Part shown: positions 21,863 through 29,393 of the stretch, one piece after another
Numbering within the stretch: the first letter of the stretch is position 1
Layout: each line of letters opens with the position of its first letter
Assembly: GCF_959025735.1 (NCBI RefSeq)
Contig: NZ_CAUFJQ010000006.1
Span: forward strand, 1 to 29,393
Direction of reading: 5' to 3'
Source: an uncultured Streptococcus sp.
Lineage (GTDB): Bacteria; Bacillota; Bacilli; Lactobacillales; Streptococcaceae
Length of the DNA: 29,393 nt
Notes under the pieces: generated by a model
The model's database searches: none
What the model saw: only the letters and a program-made list of their open reading frames with translations
What the model was told of the DNA's origin: nothing
Translations under genes and position numbers: made by a program

Positions 21863-24172
21863 ATGCGACAATACCATGTAAAGCTTCATTTTCATAAGCA
21901 AAAAGGAAATTATTTTGCCTATGATATGTGGCAGTGGCAGGATCAAGTAGAAGGAAAATCAGTCTCTTTCTCCAAGTTAGATTATTTTGGAGTAGAGGGA
22001 AATCTGGTATACGAGAGTGAGGATGCCTTGAGCCGGGGTCATGTCTTGGTTAAAGAAGGAGATTGGCTCACCAAAACCCGTGATTTTGAAATCGAACTCT
22101 TACCAGAAGGGCATGTTCGAGAAGTTTGGATTCTCGATGGGGACGATACTGTCTATTATTCTTTGCAAGCTGCTTTGACGAGTCATGCTTATAGTCATCG
22201 TCAGCCTCATGCCTACGATATGGCGACCCATGCCAAGGAATTTGACACCAAATGGGCTTATCAAGGCTGGCTTGGTTATCGTGAAGAAGAAGGGGAGTAT
22301 TGCTTTAAGCTGTGGGCCCCTACTGCTAAGAAAGTTGAATTGTTGCTCTATCAATCAACAGAGTTGGATGCGCCTATTTGGAAGACTATTCCGATGATGC
22401 GAGGCAAACAAGAGTCTAGCTACCATCCAGAAAACACCCAAGGTGTTTGGATTCTAGATTTTCTAGGAAATTTAAGTGGCATGGCTTATCAATATCGTGT
22501 GCATTTTGAACACCAGACTCAAGTGACGCGCGATCCTTATAGCATTGCAACGACAGCCGATGGAATGCGCTCAGCCATTCTCTCAAGAGCAGATCGTCAG
22601 TTTGATTGGGGCACTAAAAAAGGCGCCGATGCGACTCCCTGGCGCCTGGACAATCCTTGTCAAGCAGTGATCTATGAGATGCACCTTCGGGATTTGACCA
22701 AGTCACCGACTTCAGGTGTGGACGAGTCTTTACGTGGGACCTATCTGGGGGCTTGCCAAGAAGGAACCGTCAATAGCCATGGTGATGCAACTGCCTTTGA
22801 TTATATCCGTCAGTTAGGGGTCAATGTCGTGCAACTGCAGCCCATCTCTGATCGCTTTAAACAGTACGACGAAGAAGGTCGTGTAACCTACAATTGGGGT
22901 TACGACGTTCAGAATCATTCTGCACCAGAAACCAGTTTTTCAACAGATCCATCCAATCCCAAACAAACCATGAAAGAGCTTAAAACTATGATCCGGACTT
23001 ATCATGAAGCTGGGATTTCTGTAGTCATAGATGTGGTCTACAATCATACCTACTCAACTGAGCATGGTCCTTTCCAAAATACAGTTCCGGATTATTATTA
23101 CCGGATGGAGCCAGATGGGCGCTTCCAAAATGGGACAGGTGTTGGGAATGAAACAGCTAGTGAGCATGAAATGTACCGCAAGTACATGATTGATTCCCTC
23201 ACGCACTGGGTAAAAGAGTACCAGATCGATGGTTTCCGCTTTGATTTGATGGGCATTCACGATGTGACGACAATGAATGCTATTCGGGAGGCGATGGATG
23301 CTCTGGATCCTCGCATTCTCCTTTATGGAGAAGGTTGGGATATGGGAACCGGTCTCGCACCAGAGGATAAGGCTAAGAAAGACAATGCGGCGCAATTGCC
23401 ACGTATTGGATTCTTTAACGACACGGAGCGCGATGCTATTAAAGGAGCTGAGGTTTATGGTTCCATCAAACGTGGCTTTGTCAGCCGAAAATCAACAGAG
23501 AATATCGTTGCGCGTGCTGTTCTAGGTAGTGCGGAGCTGGGTCATTATTTAAGTCCGAATCAGGTTTTGAATTATGTGGAGGCTCATGACAATTATAATC
23601 TCTATGACTTGCTTCAGACCCTCCATCCAAATGAAGAAGTAGCAGGCTTGGTCAAGCGCTCAGAGTTGGCTACGGCCATGAACCTGCTCTTCCAGGGTAT
23701 GACCTTTATGCAATTGGGTCAAGAGTTTATGCGGACTAAATTGGTAGCGACAGGTCCTCATGGAGAGATCACACCTTTGGATCGTGAGCGGGCCATGAAT
23801 TCCTACAATGCTCCAGATTTTGTGAATCAGGTCAATTGGGATCTGGTCAGTCAGAATAAGGAATCGATCGCCTACATTCGAAGCTTAATCGCCTTGAAGA
23901 CCAGTCTTCCTGTCTTAGGGCTTGAAAGCTATGATAACATCTACCAACAAGTCTTTATCCAATCTGCGACTGATTGTAGTGGACTTCTGATATTTGAACT
24001 TACAGGAGACAAGAAGTACTTGGTCATCTTCAACGCCAGCGGGCTTCCATATTACCTCCAAAATTCAAATAAATTGAAATTGATGGTTGGGAATAGTCGT
24101 CATAAACGACCATTCTATGTGGAGAATTTAACAGCTTCTGTTTTTGAAGTCCTAGATGAAGGTAAAGCGTAA
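21863..24172 (+). CDS. pulA: Type I pullulanase (cytoplasmic)
   Basis: A 769-residue glycoside hydrolase family 13 enzyme that cuts alpha-1,6 branch links of glycogen and maltodextrins. The type I signature YNWGYDV is present, along with DVVYNHTY, GFRFDLMGIHD with nucleophile Asp461, YGEGWD with acid/base Glu490, and VEAHDNYNLYD. A CBM48-like early-set domain precedes the barrel (FKLWAPTAKKVELLLY). There is no signal peptide or LPXTG anchor, so it works inside the cell on stored or imported glucans, unlike the surface pullulanases of streptococci. The ribosome site is AGGAAA. Confidence 0.95.
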   Translation: MRQYHVKLHFHKQKGNYFAYDMWQWQDQVEGKSVSFSKLDYFGVEGNLVYESEDALSRGHVLVKEGDWLTKTRDFEIELLPEGHVREVWILDGDDTVYYSLQAALTSHAYSHRQPHAYDMATHAKEFDTKWAYQGWLGYREEEGEYCFKLWAPTAKKVELLLYQSTELDAPIWKTIPMMRGKQESSYHPENTQGVWILDFLGNLSGMAYQYRVHFEHQTQVTRDPYSIATTADGMRSAILSRADRQFDWGTKKGADATPWRLDNPCQAVIYEMHLRDLTKSPTSGVDESLRGTYLGACQEGTVNSHGDATAFDYIRQLGVNVVQLQPISDRFKQYDEEGRVTYNWGYDVQNHSAPETSFSTDPSNPKQTMKELKTMIRTYHEAGISVVIDVVYNHTYSTEHGPFQNTVPDYYYRMEPDGRFQNGTGVGNETASEHEMYRKYMIDSLTHWVKEYQIDGFRFDLMGIHDVTTMNAIREAMDALDPRILLYGEGWDMGTGLAPEDKAKKDNAAQLPRIGFFNDTERDAIKGAEVYGSIKRGFVSRKSTENIVARAVLGSAELGHYLSPNQVLNYVEAHDNYNLYDLLQTLHPNEEVAGLVKRSELATAMNLLFQGMTFMQLGQEFMRTKLVATGPHGEITPLDRERAMNSYNAPDFVNQVNWDLVSQNKESIAYIRSLIALKTSLPVLGLESYDNIYQQVFIQSATDCSGLLIFELTGDKKYLVIFNASGLPYYLQNSNKLKLMVGNSRHKRPFYVENLTASVFEVLDEGKA

Positions 24173-24192
24173 TCTTTTTAAAGAAATCACAA

Positions 24193-24220
24193 AATCCCTG
24201 AGTTTTTAAACTCAGGGATT
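24193..24220. terminator. Bidirectional terminator between pulA and ltaS
   Basis: A 13-bp perfect stem, AATCCCTGAGTTT with AAACTCAGGGATT, is shared by two converging genes. It lies 20 nt after pulA and 4 nt after the ltaS stop. The flanking T-stretches are modest on both sides. Confidence 0.8.
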
Positions 24221-24224
24221 CTCT

Positions 24225-26384
24225 TTATTTAGAAGAACTGCTAGTGGTCTCTGTTGAGGAAGAACTATCGTCTTCTGGGTGCAATTCTTTATAAGTTGGT
24301 GCCTTGAAGAGATCAACGGTAGACTGGTTGCCACGTTGGTTATAAAGGCTTGTTGATTTGTCACCTTTTTCCTTTTCAATCTTCTTCAATGCCTTGAAGG
24401 AATTGGTGTAGGAATAATCTTCTGGATTGACTTTTCCAAGATCATTGCCTTTGAAGAAGCGAAGGAGGTCACCGGTCTGGATGCTATCACTAATCTTCAA
24501 TTGAAGGTTAGCAGCTTCCCTAATCTTGTCCAGTTCTTCCTTGGTTTTTTCGTCTGGGTTCGTGATTTCCTCACCTGTTTTGGTGTAATAGGTCCGGCCA
24601 CTATAGCTCGTATACTGAGGAGTTACAAAGTAGTTAGCGGAGCGGAAGGCTACAATTTGATCATGATCTGGTGAGAGCATATCTTGACCAACTTGGAGGA
24701 ATTTGTTGGATTCAATGCCCAGCAAATGTTCCAAGGTTGGGAGCATATCAATTTCGCCACCATAGGTATCAATGATGCCGCCCTTATCCATACCTGGAAC
24801 GACTACCATATAAGGTACTCGTTGCAACATGGCATTATCATAGCTTGACCACGTTTCAGAGTTCTTACCAAGTAGAGGGGCAAGAGCTGGGTTGCGGGAG
24901 TTTGAAATTCCGTAGTGGTCCCCATAGAGGACGATGATGGAGTTTTTGTAAAGACCAGATTCTTTCAAGTAATCAAAGAAGGCCTTGATCGAAGAATCTA
25001 GGTAGTTAGCGGTCGCAAAATAGCCATTAATGGTTTCGTCCTGAGTTTTAGCTAGAGGGAAGCCAAGATCATCTCCTGACAAGCTAGTCGTATAAGGGTA
25101 GTGGTTGGAAACCGTAATGAACTTAGTATAGAAAGGCTGTTGCAATCTCTCGAGGTATTTGATGGAATCTTTGAGCATGTATTTGTCATTGAGACCATAC
25201 TGGAAGGAGTTGCTGCTGTTTTGTTTGGTGAAGTAGCTAGCATCAAAGAAATAATTGTAGCCCCATTGTTTATAGGCCGTATTTCGATTCCAGAAACTTC
25301 CAGCATTCCCGTGGAAAACAGCGCTCGAGTTGTACCCATTTTTTGAAAGAATAAATGGTGCAGCCTGTTGGGTATTGGTTCCGCCATAGTTCACCATAAA
25401 GGAACCTTGGTTGAGTCCAAAGAGCCCAGTTTCAATCATGGTTTCAGCATCAGACGTTTTCCCTGCCTTGACTTGGTTAAAGACATTCGAAAAGGCAAAG
25501 GTTTCCTTCGAGTGGTAAAGTGAATTTAAGAAAGGTGTCACTTCATATTCTTTATCGTCTACTTTCAACTTGTAATCGATCAAGAATTGTTGGAAACTTT
25601 CCAAGTGAATGTAGATGACATTACGGCCTTTGGCCATTCCGAAGTACTCAGGATTAGCTTTGGCATAATGCTGTTGGATATATTCTTCCACCGGTTTTAA
25701 ATCTGCTTCGGAGGCTTTGGAACGTTCTTTGTTGGCAGCATAGGTCTGATTAGCGCTATAACCCAGAAAGGCTGGTAAGCCTAAGGCACGAACGACATAG
25801 TAGTTTGAGAACCCACGAGTCAAGAGCTCAGGTCGGTCAATTTCTGCAAGGAAAAGGTTGGCCGAAAAGAGCATAGCCGATAAAGAGGTAACCGCAAAAC
25901 TAGCTCGTTTATTGAAGGGACGATTGTCCATACGAATCCATTTCTTAAAGAAGAAGAAAGCTAGAATAGGGAAATCTAGAATGTAGATCACATCCCAAGG
26001 GCGGAACAATTCTAAAGCAGCAGCTCCGAGACCGGCAGAAACCTTGCTGGATGCCAACATGGTATTGACCGTTACGAAGTCTGTAAACTCTCGATAATAG
26101 ATGGAGTTGGAAATCAACCAAATAAATAAGAGAAGGTAGATCCCAAAGGCCAAACTATAAAAGAGCTTGGTTCGTTTAATATAGAGTGCTAGCCCGATGA
26201 AGAGCAGACTGATCGGCAATGGGTTGATCACTGCTAGAAAAATCTGATACGGTCCTTGAATGTCTAAGTTAAAATCAACTGAATAGGCCCACATAGTTTT
26301 GAACCAGTAGAGCAGCAGAAGGGTCAAGACAAATCCTAGTCTGGTACTCATGAAATGGAGTATCGAATTCGTAATTTTTTTCAC
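24225..26384 (-). CDS. ltaS: Lipoteichoic acid synthase LtaS
   Basis: A 719-residue enzyme that polymerises glycerol phosphate from phosphatidylglycerol on the outer face of the membrane. Five membrane helices (about residues 15-180) precede the extracellular sulfatase-fold domain. Catalytic residues are Glu262 (HLESF), Thr310 (AGKTSDAET), His428 (SNHYPY) and Asp489-His490 (YGDHYG). The C-terminus ends in a Ser/Thr-rich tail. The start is GTG, with AAGGAAG 9 nt upstream. A good extended -10 promoter lies upstream on the minus strand. It is the canonical LtaS in the window, distinct from the larger GacH-like protein at the start. Confidence 0.94.
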   Translation of the reverse strand: MKKITNSILHFMSTRLGFVLTLLLLYWFKTMWAYSVDFNLDIQGPYQIFLAVINPLPISLLFIGLALYIKRTKLFYSLAFGIYLLLFIWLISNSIYYREFTDFVTVNTMLASSKVSAGLGAAALELFRPWDVIYILDFPILAFFFFKKWIRMDNRPFNKRASFAVTSLSAMLFSANLFLAEIDRPELLTRGFSNYYVVRALGLPAFLGYSANQTYAANKERSKASEADLKPVEEYIQQHYAKANPEYFGMAKGRNVIYIHLESFQQFLIDYKLKVDDKEYEVTPFLNSLYHSKETFAFSNVFNQVKAGKTSDAETMIETGLFGLNQGSFMVNYGGTNTQQAAPFILSKNGYNSSAVFHGNAGSFWNRNTAYKQWGYNYFFDASYFTKQNSSNSFQYGLNDKYMLKDSIKYLERLQQPFYTKFITVSNHYPYTTSLSGDDLGFPLAKTQDETINGYFATANYLDSSIKAFFDYLKESGLYKNSIIVLYGDHYGISNSRNPALAPLLGKNSETWSSYDNAMLQRVPYMVVVPGMDKGGIIDTYGGEIDMLPTLEHLLGIESNKFLQVGQDMLSPDHDQIVAFRSANYFVTPQYTSYSGRTYYTKTGEEITNPDEKTKEELDKIREAANLQLKISDSIQTGDLLRFFKGNDLGKVNPEDYSYTNSFKALKKIEKEKGDKSTSLYNQRGNQSTVDLFKAPTYKELHPEDDSSSSTETTSSSSK

Positions 26385-26429
26385 AAAATGTTACTTCCTT
26401 GTCTTATTTCCTAAAAATTTTCATATACA

Positions 26430-26438
26430 AGTATACCA
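26430..26438 (-). promoter_or_regulatory. Extended -10 promoter of ltaS
   Basis: On the minus strand TGGTATACT is an extended -10, about 45 nt before the GTG start. No strong -35 box was found. Confidence 0.6.
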
Positions 26439-26578
26439 CATTTTTATGGAGAAAGAAAAAAATGACTGTAAAGGAGAGGAAAGAAATAGGAAAGATCCGG
26501 CATTTTATATCATTTGAAGCTAAATGATGAGAGCTAGGATAAAATGGTAAAAAAAGTTCCAGCAAATAAAGCCTCTCT

Positions 26579-26607
26579 TTGTGAAAACTGCAGACTTTTG
26601 CTATAAT
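26579..26607 (+). promoter_or_regulatory. Promoter of the rlmI-aroD-aroE operon
   Basis: TTGTGA (26579-26584), 17-nt spacer and TATAAT (26602-26607) with TG at 26599-26600. The start codon follows after only 7 nt, so the mRNA is probably leaderless. Confidence 0.75.
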
Positions 26608-26614
26608 AGAGGGT

Positions 26615-27778
26615 ATGAAAAAACTCACAGTCAGTCGCCAAGTCGCAACAAAAATCAAACAAGGGCAATCTCTTCTTGAAAAGCAAGATTTTGATTCACT
26701 TCCTGCTTTGGATCAAGCGGTTCAATTGCTTTCAGGAGATGGAAAATCCCTAGGAGTCGGATACTTATCTGAACAAAATAAAGGGATTGGATGGTTTGTT
26801 TCACAAGAGTTGGTCGCTTTTGATCAAGACTTTTTTAAAAAGCTTTTCAGTAAGGCCAAGCAATACCGTCGTTCTTATTATGCGGATGAAACGACGACCG
26901 CCTTTCGTCTTTTTAACCAAGAGGGAGATGGTTTTGGTGGCTTTACGGTTGACTTGTATGGTGAGTTTGTTGTCTTTTCTTGGTACAATCCCTTCGTATT
27001 TCAGATCAAGGAAACCATTCTAGCGGCCTTTCAAGAGGCTTTTCCAGAAGTCCGAGGTGGCTATGAAAAGATTCGCTTTAAAGGCTTGGACTATGAATCG
27101 GCTCATGTCTATGGAGAAGAAGCTCCGCAAGAATTTTTGATTCTTGAAAATGGAGTCTCTTACCAAGTCTTTCTCAATGATGGTTTGATGACGGGAATCT
27201 TTTTGGATCAGCATGAAGTTCGAGGTAGCTTGGTAGAGGGCTTAGCTGCGGGCAAGTCTTTGCTCAATATGTTCTCCTATACGGCGGCTTTCTCTGTAGC
27301 TGCGGCAATGGGTGGAGCAGTTGAGACAACATCGGTCGATCTGGCTAAGAGAAGTAGAGAATTATCAGAAGCGCATTTTGTGGCAAATGGCTTGGCGCTG
27401 GATGCTCATCGTTTTGTCGTGATGGATGTCTTTGACTATTACAAATATGCCAAACGCCATGATCTAAGCTATGATGTAATCGTGCTCGATCCGCCTAGCT
27501 TTGCGCGGAATAAAAAACGGACATTTTCAGTCGCTAAAGATTACCATCGATTGGTCAGCGAGGCTCTTGAGATTTTAAATCCAGGTGGGACCTTGATTCT
27601 CAGTACCAATGCGGCAAATGTGACCAAAGAAAAATTTAAAAAACAAATCGAAAAGGGATTTCAAGGCCGTAAGCATCGCTATGTAGCTGAATACGGACTT
27701 CCGGGAGATTTTCGATGGAACAAGAAAGAAGAAAGTAGTAATTACTTAAAAGTATTTACGATTAGGGTGGATGTATGA
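26615..27778 (+). CDS. rlmI: Class I rRNA methyltransferase, RlmI/YwbD type
   Basis: A 387-residue SAM-dependent methyltransferase of the RlmI family (m5C in 23S rRNA). An N-terminal PUA-like part (about 1-75) is followed by a central EEHEE-type region and the Rossmann domain: TGIFLDQ (193-199), motif I LLNMFSYTAAFS (217-228), VDLAKRS (241-247) and motif IV LDPPSF (291-296). The exact target base in streptococci has not been shown here, so the name is by family. No ribosome site is positioned before the ATG. The stop overlaps aroD by 4 nt. Confidence 0.88.
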   Translation: MKKLTVSRQVATKIKQGQSLLEKQDFDSLPALDQAVQLLSGDGKSLGVGYLSEQNKGIGWFVSQELVAFDQDFFKKLFSKAKQYRRSYYADETTTAFRLFNQEGDGFGGFTVDLYGEFVVFSWYNPFVFQIKETILAAFQEAFPEVRGGYEKIRFKGLDYESAHVYGEEAPQEFLILENGVSYQVFLNDGLMTGIFLDQHEVRGSLVEGLAAGKSLLNMFSYTAAFSVAAAMGGAVETTSVDLAKRSRELSEAHFVANGLALDAHRFVVMDVFDYYKYAKRHDLSYDVIVLDPPSFARNKKRTFSVAKDYHRLVSEALEILNPGGTLILSTNAANVTKEKFKKQIEKGFQGRKHRYVAEYGLPGDFRWNKKEESSNYLKVFTIRVDV

Positions 27779-28452
27779 AATTAGTTGTTTCGATTATGCC
27801 TCGCTCCTTAGAAGAGGCGCAACAACTAGATCGTTCGCGCTACGATGACGCGGATATCATTGAGTGGCGTGCGGACTTTTTAGAAAAAAGCGAGATCTTA
27901 ACCGTCGCTCCAGCAGTATTTGAAAAATTTGCTGGACGCGAGATTTTATTCACCTTGCGGACTCGAGCTGAAGGTGGAGAGATGGAGCTGACCAACGAGG
28001 AATATGTTGGGATCCTGAAAGATATTCAATCCATCTATCATCCGGATTATATCGATTTCGAGTATTATAGTCACCGTGAAGTCTTTGAAGAGATGTTGGA
28101 ATTTTCAAATCTTGTTCTCAGCTACCATAACTTCCAAGAAACTCCGGAAAATATGATGGAGATCTTATCGGAATTGACCAGTTTTTCTCCAAAATTAGTC
28201 AAAGTATCTGTCATGGCCCACAATGAACAAGATGTTCTTGACTTGATGAATTATACGCGTGGTTTCAAGACGCTGAATCCTGAGCAAGAGTATGTAACCA
28301 TTTCCATGGGCAAGGTCGGGAAAATTTCACGTTTGACAGCTGATTTGACAGGCTCTTCTTGGTCTTATGCTAGAGTTGGAGAAGAAAGTGCTCCAGGTCA
28401 AATTCCTCTTGAAAACATGAGAAGAATTCGGGAGTTATTAAATGAAGATTGA
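27775..28452 (+). CDS. aroD: 3-dehydroquinate dehydratase, type I
   Basis: A 225-residue enzyme of the shikimate pathway, turning 3-dehydroquinate into 3-dehydroshikimate through a Schiff base. The active site is visible: His118 (SYHNF), Lys143 (LVKVSVM) that forms the imine, and Arg186 (ISRL). The early residues IIEWRADFLE bind the substrate. The start overlaps rlmI (ATGA), and its own end overlaps aroE by 11 nt, a tightly coupled operon. Confidence 0.96.
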   Translation: MKLVVSIMPRSLEEAQQLDRSRYDDADIIEWRADFLEKSEILTVAPAVFEKFAGREILFTLRTRAEGGEMELTNEEYVGILKDIQSIYHPDYIDFEYYSHREVFEEMLEFSNLVLSYHNFQETPENMMEILSELTSFSPKLVKVSVMAHNEQDVLDLMNYTRGFKTLNPEQEYVTISMGKVGKISRLTADLTGSSWSYARVGEESAPGQIPLENMRRIRELLNED

Positions 28453-29314
28453 CGGATATACTCGGATGGCAGCGGTCATTGCCCATCCCATTCGTCATAG
28501 TATCTCTCCTTTTATCCATAATCTAGCCTATGAATTAACAGCGACCAATGCTGCTTATCTAGCTTGGGATATTGCTGAAGAAGACTTAGAAAGCACCATC
28601 AGCCAAATTCGTAAGTTGGATATGATTGGGGCCAATATCTCCATGCCCTACAAGCAGAAGGTCTTTCCTTACTTAGATGAAGTGGATGAGATGGCCCGAA
28701 AGATTGGCTCTGTCAATACCATTGTCCACCGTGATGGCAAGCTTAAAGGCTATAATACGGATGGAGTTGGTTTCTTTCGTAGTTTACCTCCTGCTTTCTT
28801 TATTAAGGGAAAAACAATGGTTCTCTTAGGTGCAGGTGGTGCAGCTTTAGCGATTATTGCACAGGCGATTCATCTAGGTGTAAAACGTATCCTTGTCTTT
28901 GTGAGAGAGGAAAGATTGGTTTATTATCGTTCAATAGTCCAGTTGATTGAAGATGGCTTTGATTTCTTGATAGAATTGTATGCGATTGAGAAAGATGAAG
29001 AAGTTCAAAACTCTTTTCATCAAGCTGATCTCATCTTAAATGCCACTGGTGTTGGGATGGATGGTCATTCTCTTCCGATAGCGAGTCACTTGACCTTTCC
29101 CCCACAGGCCTTAATCGTAGAGATGGCTTACTATCCGGCAGTGACCCCCTTTCTGCAATTAGCAGTGAATCAAGGAAACCAGAGGGTAAATGGGCTGGGA
29201 ATGCTCTTTTATCAAGCTGAAGCAGCCTTTGAATTAATGACTGGGAAAGTATTTCCTACAGAGTCTGTATGGGAAGCATTGACAACAGAATATCGCCAAT
29301 TTGTATGTGACTAA
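28442..29314 (+). CDS. aroE: Shikimate dehydrogenase
   Basis: A 290-residue NADPH-dependent enzyme reducing 3-dehydroshikimate to shikimate, the next step after AroD. The substrate site HPIRHSISPFIHN (residues 15-27), catalytic Lys71 in NISMPYK, Asp107 in GYNTDGVGF, and the nucleotide loop LLGAGGAALA (128-137) are intact. Length is normal. The start lies within aroD, with GGGAG before it. The last 79 bp of the window hold no gene start that I can recognise. Confidence 0.95.
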   Translation: MKIDGYTRMAAVIAHPIRHSISPFIHNLAYELTATNAAYLAWDIAEEDLESTISQIRKLDMIGANISMPYKQKVFPYLDEVDEMARKIGSVNTIVHRDGKLKGYNTDGVGFFRSLPPAFFIKGKTMVLLGAGGAALAIIAQAIHLGVKRILVFVREERLVYYRSIVQLIEDGFDFLIELYAIEKDEEVQNSFHQADLILNATGVGMDGHSLPIASHLTFPPQALIVEMAYYPAVTPFLQLAVNQGNQRVNGLGMLFYQAEAAFELMTGKVFPTESVWEALTTEYRQFVCD

Positions 29315-29393
29315 GAGAGGGTTTTACCTTTTCCTATTGAAAAAGCTTTATGAGATTAGAACAGGAACTGATTTTTTAAAAAACAGTCTTGCT

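Noticed and set aside
23054..23395. 113-codon minus-strand ORF inside pulA
   Set aside because: It overlaps the catalytic region of pulA and has no ribosome site or promoter.

Overview
The window is a housekeeping-rich stretch of a low-GC Firmicute chromosome, almost certainly a Streptococcus. The best evidence is the cmk / infC-rpmI-rplT order, an SMK-box (SAM-III) riboswitch ahead of metK, a preQ1-II riboswitch ahead of queT, an SpxR-type HTH-CBS-hotdog regulator next to a methionine aminopeptidase carrying the streptococcal insertion, and an EbsA / ferredoxin / LysM trio before cmk. A canonical LtaS-type lipoteichoic acid synthase argues for a sanguinis/parasanguinis/gordonii-like viridans species rather than the mitis/pneumoniae group. 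The species call is inference.

Layout. 1-2660: end of an unidentified gene, then a large membrane sulfatase-fold phosphoglycerol transferase (GacH/LtaS-like). 2670-5960: ebsA-like gene, a lone ferredoxin on the minus strand, LysM protein, cmk, then infC-rpmI-rplT behind its own promoter and attenuating leader; infC appears to start at AUA. 5920-6160: a diverged inverted copy of an intergenic repeat. 6170-9400: dCMP deaminase, then an accessory-looking run of three related membrane proteins of unknown function and a cluster of orphan hairpins. 9500-15020: metK, murA, a GNAT acetyltransferase overlapping spxR, and map. 15100-18800: a YihY-family membrane protein, repeat copy A, a MarR regulator coupled to a free-standing PheT B3/B4-domain protein, a minus-strand GtrA protein, queT, and repeat copy B. 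18850-24220: ligA, a lipid kinase and a cytoplasmic type I pullulanase. 24220-29393: minus-strand ltaS, then rlmI-like methyltransferase, aroD and aroE as an overlapping operon. No tRNA, rRNA, CRISPR, insertion sequence or prophage was seen.

Functionally the window covers cell-envelope polymers (GacH-like protein, LtaS, MurA, LysM protein, EbsA), translation and its quality control (IF3, L35, L20, MetAP, B3/B4 protein, rRNA methyltransferase), one-carbon and nucleotide supply (MetK, Cmk, dCMP deaminase), replication and repair (LigA), and the shikimate pathway (AroD, AroE). The points most worth a second look are the structured ~182-bp intergenic repeat (three copies), the MarR-B3/B4 operon with a long operator palindrome, the tandem membrane-protein family, and four genes whose -10 box lies only 6-7 nt from the start codon, suggesting leaderless mRNAs.
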